16,421 bases of DNA from Acidilobaceae archaeon (GTDB lineage Archaea > Thermoproteota > Thermoprotei_A > Sulfolobales > Acidilobaceae), in NCBI GenBank assembly GCA_026985385.1, contig JALSQM010000028.1, forward strand, positions 1 to 16,421. Direction: 5' to 3'. The position numbers were made by a program, and so were the translations under genes. Each line of letters begins with the position of its first letter. Position 1 is the first letter of the stretch. The notes below the pieces were generated by a model. The model ran no database searches. It had not been told where the DNA came from and was given only the letters and a program-made list of their open reading frames with translations. Of the stretch, positions 12,250-16,421 are shown piece by piece.

Positions 12250-14820
12250 TTGGGCAAGAGTAGGGCTGAGATTGAGGAGGAGGCTCTAGGCGTCCTTAGG
12301 AGGCTGGAGCGTATAGCTGGGGTCCAAGCGCTCAAGGCCATAAAGAGGGTTGCTAGGGCCCTACGGGCGGCGATACCCGCTAGGCATAGGGTTATGCTTG
12401 TGATCACGGGCTCCGACCCCGCTAAAGTTGGCGCCGTCACCGCCAGATCGCTCCTCTACTACGAGAAGGTTTACAGGCGGGTCGCCGGGAGGAGGCCCCT
12501 CGAGCTACTCTACATGTTCCACGACGAGTTCGACGATGCCAGGTTGAGGAAGGAGATAGTTAAAAGGGCCGTCAAGGAGAAGGCGAGCCTCCTCCACCAG
12601 ACAACGGCCCGCTACGAGGATAGCGAGATGTACCTGGGCACGACGTTCCAGGCGCTCGTCCTAGACCTAACTAACGACCTCAAGCCGAACGATGTGGGGA
12701 GGCTTATAGGTGTAGTCGAGGGTGGGGGCTTCATCGTACTCCAGGCGCCCCCTTGGGACTCGTGGGACAACGCTATGACCCTATTCAAGAGGAACCTCCT
12801 AGTCCCCGGCTACGACGAGCCGAGGCACATATTCATAAGGTGGTTCAAGAGGAAGCTCATGGAGCACAAGAACATATTCATATACGACTCCGACAGGGAG
12901 GAGCTGATATATGGTGAGGCCTACAAGGCCCCCGCAAGGCAGAGGCAGGAGATCAGGATCCCCGAGGAGAGGGCCTTCCCCGAGGAGATATACAGGCTAG
13001 CCCTAACGAACGACCAGGTCAGAGTCATAAAGGCTATGGAGTGGTTCTACGAGAAGCCCCCGAAGGGTAAGAGGAAGGTCCTCGTCGTGACGGCCGACAG
13101 GGGCCGGGGCAAGAGCTGCGCTGTGGGAATAGGCCTCATAGGCTTGGTGCACCTACTCTCCAAGCACAAGCATAGGGTTAGGATACTAGTCACCGCCCCC
13201 AGCCTCAGCAACGTGCAGAGCCTCATGGAGCTAGCTCTGAGGGCGGCCGAGGTCACGGGCCTCGAGCCCCGGCCGGTCAAGAGGGGGAGGATGATACTCG
13301 AGATACAGGGCCGCGGCTTCAGCCTGGAGTACTGGGAGCCCGCTCAGATACCGAGGCTCAGCGGCGACATAGTGGCTGTGGATGAGGCCAGCGGGATACA
13401 CGTGCCACTCCTCCACAAGATACTGAGGAGCCACCGCCGCCTGGTGTTCGCCGCCACAATACACGGCTACGAGGGGGCTGGGAGGGGCTTCAACATACGC
13501 TTCCTCAAGGCGGCCAAGGAGGATCCCGCCAATATCATAAAGCACCTGGACATGGATGAGCCGATAAGGTACGCTAGGGATGACCCAATAGAGAGGTGGC
13601 TCTTCGACGTGCTACTACTCGACGCTGAGCCCGCCGAGCTTGACGAGGAGGATCTAGAGGACATAGAGGCCGGGCGCCTCGTGTACCTCCGACTCGACCC
13701 GGAGTGGCTCTTCAGCCCCGAGGGAGAGCAGAAGCTCCGCGAGCTATTCGGGATATACGTACTAGCACACTATAGGAACGAGCCCGACGACCTTGGCCTC
13801 CTAGCGGATGCCCCCCACCACAGCATAAGGGCTGTCGCCACGGAGAGGAACGGTAAGATCGTCGGCGCGGCCCAGGTGGCGGAGGAGGGAGGGCTGGACG
13901 ATGACCTCATAGAGAAGCTCCTGAGGGGCGAGAAGATAGCCGGTAACATAATACCGGATAGGCTCCTCAAGCACCTCAGGATAAGGGAGTTCGGATACAT
14001 GAAGGGGTGGAGGGTAGTCAGGATAGCGACGCACCCGGAGGTTCAGGGTAGGGGTATAGGTAGCAGGCTGCTAGAGGAGCTCTACAAGGAGAGCATCGAG
14101 AGGGGCTACGACTGGCTCGGCAGCGGCTTCGGGGTGAACGAGCAGCTCCTCAGGTTCTGGTTCAAGAACGGGTTCCAGGCCCTCCACCTCAGCCCCGACC
14201 GGAACCCCGTCAGCGGCGAGTACACTACCCTGGTGTTGAAGCCGATAAGCGAGCGCGCCGAGAGGGCCGTCAACGTCGGCGTCAGGGAGTTCAAGTTCAA
14301 GCTGCTGAAGAGCCTCTACGACACCTACCGAGACCTCGAGACGGAGATAGCTATAATGATGCTCGACCAGCCCCCACCGGGCATTATACCCGGCTACAAG
14401 CCGGTCTTCACCCCCATACAGGCTGACAGGCTATGGGTCTACAACTGGGGCCCCATGACATACGAGGCGGCCAACGATATAATAGAGGTGCTCGCCGAGG
14501 CGTATTGGATGCAGAGCCCCGAGGAGAGACCCCCACTCGAGGGGTGGGCTAGGAGGATCCTCGTAGCCAAGGTACTCCAGGGCAAGAGCTGGGAGGCCGT
14601 GGCAGAGGAGTTGGGCTGGAACACCCATAGGGTCATGGTCGCGATGAAGGATATAGTGAGGAGGCTCTCGAGGCACTACCTAGGCCTCAAGGAGGAGAGC
14701 CCCGTTGGGGTAGAGCTCTCCAGGGCCGAGGAGGCGTGGACTCGAGGCGGGGATCCTACACGCTCGCTAGAGCCTCGGCGAGACCCCTCAGGGCGGCGGG
14801 GGGGTCAGGGCTCTTCATAA
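12250..14820 (+). CDS. tmcA: tRNA(Met) cytidine acetyltransferase TmcA (Nat10/Kre33 family)
   Basis: 856 residues. Acetylates cytidine to ac4C using acetyl-CoA and ATP. In bacteria the target is C34 of elongator tRNA-Met; archaeal homologues of the Nat10 type can also modify rRNA and other RNAs. The N-terminal domain (about 1-230) is followed by a RecD-like helicase/ATPase module with Walker A at TADRGRGKSCAVG (Lys near 288), Walker B at DIVAVDEASG (near 378), and AATIHGYEGAGRGF. The GNAT domain (about 510-650) has the acetyl-CoA loop in IATHPEVQGRGIGSRLLEE (near 593-610). A C-terminal RNA-binding region follows. TTG at 12250 has GGTGA 6 nt upstream. The last ~20 residues are encoded antisense to the 3' end of tpiA: the two genes converge and overlap by 65 bp. 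The tRNA-Met(CAU) about 2.8 kb away is its likely substrate. Confidence 0.94.
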   Translation: MGKSRAEIEEEALGVLRRLERIAGVQALKAIKRVARALRAAIPARHRVMLVITGSDPAKVGAVTARSLLYYEKVYRRVAGRRPLELLYMFHDEFDDARLRKEIVKRAVKEKASLLHQTTARYEDSEMYLGTTFQALVLDLTNDLKPNDVGRLIGVVEGGGFIVLQAPPWDSWDNAMTLFKRNLLVPGYDEPRHIFIRWFKRKLMEHKNIFIYDSDREELIYGEAYKAPARQRQEIRIPEERAFPEEIYRLALTNDQVRVIKAMEWFYEKPPKGKRKVLVVTADRGRGKSCAVGIGLIGLVHLLSKHKHRVRILVTAPSLSNVQSLMELALRAAEVTGLEPRPVKRGRMILEIQGRGFSLEYWEPAQIPRLSGDIVAVDEASGIHVPLLHKILRSHRRLVFAATIHGYEGAGRGFNIRFLKAAKEDPANIIKHLDMDEPIRYARDDPIERWLFDVLLLDAEPAELDEEDLEDIEAGRLVYLRLDPEWLFSPEGEQKLRELFGIYVLAHYRNEPDDLGLLADAPHHSIRAVATERNGKIVGAAQVAEEGGLDDDLIEKLLRGEKIAGNIIPDRLLKHLRIREFGYMKGWRVVRIATHPEVQGRGIGSRLLEELYKESIERGYDWLGSGFGVNEQLLRFWFKNGFQALHLSPDRNPVSGEYTTLVLKPISERAERAVNVGVREFKFKLLKSLYDTYRDLETEIAIMMLDQPPPGIIPGYKPVFTPIQADRLWVYNWGPMTYEAANDIIEVLAEAYWMQSPEERPPLEGWARRILVAKVLQGKSWEAVAEELGWNTHRVMVAMKDIVRRLSRHYLGLKEESPVGVELSRAEEAWTRGGDPTRSLEPRRDPSGRRGGQGSS

Positions 14821-15427
14821 CCACGCTGGCAACGAGCACGCCGTTGGCTCCTAGCTCCACAGCCCTGACCGCGTCCTCGGGCGATGATATACCCGCCCCG
14901 GCTAGTAGGGGCACATCCGCGACCCTCCTAACGGCCTCGAGGCTCTCAGTTATAACCTCGGGCCTAGCCTTCGAGACCGGGATCCCGGTCCCGATAAGCT
15001 CTGGGGGCTCCACGGCTATCATAGTGGGCCTAAGATACGCTGCAGCGGAGGCCTCGGCCGGCGTGTCTGCGCACACTATACTCTCCAAGCCCTGCCGCTT
15101 CAGGGCCTCCACGACCCGCGCTACGTCCCTCAGCACCATCTTCCTCTCACTATGGTTGACTAGGGAGCCCCTAACCCCGAGGAGCCCCGCCGCCTCCGCT
15201 GGCAGCGACCCGGTGTGGGCCCCGAAGCCTATAGGGTCTAGGTGCTGTAGGTACACGTCCTCGTGTATCCTGGTGAGCCTCGGGGCGACGGGTGCTGGGG
15301 GGGCTATTATTATCCTAACGCCGAGTGAGGACGCCAGCCTTGAAGCCTCCCTGGCTATAGCCTCGGCCGTCGAGTCGAAGGCGGTCCTATACGCCTTAAA
15401 GTTCACGACGAGAACCCTGCCTGCCAC
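14756..15427 (-). CDS. tpiA: Triosephosphate isomerase, archaeal short form
   Basis: 223 residues from the chosen start, the usual archaeal length (bacterial enzymes are about 250). It interconverts dihydroxyacetone phosphate and glyceraldehyde 3-phosphate in glycolysis/gluconeogenesis. Visible catalytic elements are VVNFKAY (Asn and Lys near residues 9 and 11), LVNHSERK (catalytic His) and AVEPPELIGTG (catalytic Glu, start of the flexible loop). The phosphate-binding ends are LLAGAGIS and GANGVLVAS. GTG at 15427 is preferred because AGGTGG lies 7 nt upstream and the TATA box predicts a transcript start near 15440. The longer reading from 15487 would need codons upstream of that promoter. Its 3' end overlaps tmcA on the other strand. 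Confidence 0.95.
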   Translation of the reverse strand: MAGRVLVVNFKAYRTAFDSTAEAIAREASRLASSLGVRIIIAPPAPVAPRLTRIHEDVYLQHLDPIGFGAHTGSLPAEAAGLLGVRGSLVNHSERKMVLRDVARVVEALKRQGLESIVCADTPAEASAAAYLRPTMIAVEPPELIGTGIPVSKARPEVITESLEAVRRVADVPLLAGAGISSPEDAVRAVELGANGVLVASVVMKSPDPPAALRGLAEALASV

Positions 15428-15461
15428 CCGCGGCCACCTGAGCCCAAGCTGTGGCGGGTAA

Positions 15462-15471
15462 GCTAATAAAC
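15462..15471. promoter_or_regulatory. Shared TATA region for tpiA (minus) and the methyltransferase (plus)
   Basis: GTTTATTAGC on the minus strand gives a tpiA start near 15440 and a 13-nt leader containing the ribosome site. The same bases read GCTAATAAAC on the plus strand and predict a start near 15492, only about 5 nt before the TTG at 15497. That gene would be nearly leaderless, which fits its lack of a ribosome site. Confidence 0.5.
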
Positions 15472-15496
15472 GCCCCCCGCACCCCACTCCCCGGCC

Positions 15497-16108
15497 TTGG
15501 CTAAGGGGCTTGTTATCAGGGAGCGGTACGAGGCAACATGCATGGGCTACGATGAGCTCTACGCCGAGGAGCAGTGGGAGAAGTATGAGGCCTCCCTGCC
15601 GAGGATCCCGCCGAGGGGCCGCGTGCTTGACGCAGGCTGCGGCACTGCCCTCCTAGCCGAGTACATGAGTGCTAAGGGGCTCCTCGATGTGGTTGAACTC
15701 TACGTGTGCCTGGACTATAGCGGGTGCATGCTGTCACTAGCAGCCAAGAGGCTTAGGAGACTAGGGGTTGAGGCCTCCCTCCTCGTTGAGGGTAACGTGG
15801 AGTGGCTCCCACTCCCAAGCGGCTTCTTCGACGTTGTCTACAGCTTCACGGTTCTAGACCTAGTAGACGACCCCGAGAGGGCGCTGAGGGAGCTGCTCAG
15901 GGTGTCGAGGGGGCCCGTGGTCTTCTCGATGCTGAAGAAGCTGCCCTACAAGAACAGGTTCCTAGGCCGCTACCCGGCGCTCGCTGAGACGGGTAAGGAC
16001 GTAATCTTCCTAGCCAGCCCTGGCCCTCGAGAGGAACTCCTCCACCTCCCTAGGATCGGGCACAGCGTGGGAGCCAAGCCTCGACACCTTCAGAGCAGCG
16101 ACGGCTGA
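15497..16108 (+). CDS. SAM-dependent class I methyltransferase
   Basis: 203 residues. The N-terminus ATCMGYDELYAEEQWEKYE resembles the lead-in of small-molecule or ubiquinone/menaquinone-type methylases. Motif I is VLDAGCGTALLAEYM. The acidic motif II sits in VCLDYSGCMLSLAAKRL. Motifs III/IV follow in EGNVEWLPLPSGFFDVVYSFTVLDLVDD. The substrate cannot be determined. The start is TTG without a ribosome site, next to a TATA region that predicts a nearly leaderless transcript; an in-frame ATG (in TCMGYDE) is an alternative start. The last 33 or so residues (from about LASPGPREELL) are encoded entirely antisense to the PfkB-family kinase gene and look low in family conservation. The functional domain may be essentially complete before them. 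Confidence 0.85.
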   Translation: MAKGLVIRERYEATCMGYDELYAEEQWEKYEASLPRIPPRGRVLDAGCGTALLAEYMSAKGLLDVVELYVCLDYSGCMLSLAAKRLRRLGVEASLLVEGNVEWLPLPSGFFDVVYSFTVLDLVDDPERALRELLRVSRGPVVFSMLKKLPYKNRFLGRYPALAETGKDVIFLASPGPREELLHLPRIGHSVGAKPRHLQSSDG

Positions 16109-16421
16109 GGCGTAGTCTAGCGCTTCAAGCACGCTTGAGCCCCTTACTAGCATGAGCAGGGCTGCGGCCGCGAATGAGTCCCCAGCGCCGGTGGTGTCGA
16201 CAACGGCTGGGGGCGTGTAGGGCTTGATGCGGCTCAGCCTCCCCGACTCGTAGAGGAGGGCTCCCCGAGCCCCCATCTTGACGATCACAGTGCCCGGCCC
16301 CCTAGACGATATTATCTCCGCAGCCTTCGCAGGCTCCTCTCCTGTGAGCAGTCTCGCCTCCTTCTCGTTTAGGAAGACTATGTCAACCATCCTGAGGAGG
16401 CGCTCGACTGCTCCCAGCCCC
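16010..16421 (-). CDS. PfkB/ribokinase-family sugar or nucleoside kinase (partial; N-terminal part beyond the right edge)
   Basis: At least 136 residues of the C-terminal half, open to the right edge; the internal ATG at 16390 is not the start. It shows VFLNEKEARLLTG (the conserved Asn/Glu of the family), TVIVKMGARGALL and the PfkB signature 2 DTTGAGDSFAAAALLM, whose Asp is the catalytic base. These enzymes phosphorylate sugars (ribose, fructose, KDG, tagatose-6-P) or nucleosides using ATP. The substrate-specific residues are mostly in the missing half, so no symbol is given. It converges with the methyltransferase gene and overlaps it by 99 bp. Confidence 0.92.
   Translation of the reverse strand, partial: GLGAVERLLRMVDIVFLNEKEARLLTGEEPAKAAEIISSRGPGTVIVKMGARGALLYESGRLSRIKPYTPPAVVDTTGAGDSFAAAALLMLVRGSSVLEALDYASAVAALKVSRLGSHAVPDPREVEEFLSRARAG

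Noticed and set aside
12141..12440. Minus-strand 99-codon frame near the trmI/tmcA gap
   Set aside because: Mostly antisense to tmcA and of low-complexity composition; no family resemblance.
14736..15461. 241-codon plus-strand frame opposite tpiA
   Set aside because: It mirrors tpiA exactly and is Ser/Thr/Ala-rich shadow sequence; tpiA has all its catalytic motifs on the other strand.

Overview
The window reads as a hyperthermophilic crenarchaeon, most likely of the Desulfurococcales/Aeropyrum type. The evidence is an archaeal-type LeuRS, an archaeal AsnRS, TmcA and archaeal TrmI, a tRNA gene with a bulge-helix-bulge intron at position 37/38, a short ~223-residue archaeal triosephosphate isomerase, TATA boxes about 26 bp before predicted transcript starts, GGTG-type ribosome binding sites and high GC. 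TTG is the apparent start codon of most genes. The genus is inference; no 16S or other marker is present.

Layout. From the left edge to about 8.03 kb every gene is on the minus strand: the N-terminal two thirds of leuS (1-1785); a four-gene flavin/iron-sulfur oxidoreductase operon (1919-5880), transcribed as GlcD-like flavoprotein, a small two-cluster ferredoxin, a CCG-domain protein and a LutB-like LUD/ferredoxin protein; asnS (5995-7302); and two small genes, a hypothetical protein and a zinc-ribbon protein (7392-8034). A divergent promoter built on TTTAAA separates these from the plus-strand block: a membrane-anchored extracytoplasmic protein (8113-8880), a ribbon-helix-helix regulator (9052-9267) and an intron-containing tRNA-Met(CAU) (9314-9430). 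Next come an AidB-like acyl-CoA dehydrogenase and trmI on the minus strand, tmcA on the plus strand, tpiA on the minus strand, a methyltransferase on the plus strand, and the C-terminal part of a PfkB-family kinase on the minus strand, which runs off the right edge.

How the genes fit together. Much of the window concerns tRNA: two aminoacyl-tRNA synthetases, a tRNA gene, the m1A57/58 methylase TrmI, and TmcA, which acetylates the wobble C34 of elongator tRNA-Met. The tRNA here is the expected kind of TmcA substrate. The other theme is redox metabolism: the GlcD/HdrD-like/LutB cluster probably oxidises a 2-hydroxyacid such as lactate or glycolate and passes electrons through several Fe-S clusters.

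Most notable observations: a GlcF/HdrD-like subunit split into two genes whose first CCG half has lost all its cysteines; a 14-bp perfect inverted repeat linking the 3' end of the tRNA intron to the tRNA trailer, which would compete with the splicing fold; two convergent gene pairs that overlap by 65 and 99 bp; and promoter/ribosome-site evidence that relocates several start codons (acyl-CoA dehydrogenase, tpiA, RHH, LutB). I found no CRISPR array, insertion sequence, integrase or rRNA. No stretch longer than 300 bp lacks a gene; the longest gaps are 8881-9051 and 9431-9555.
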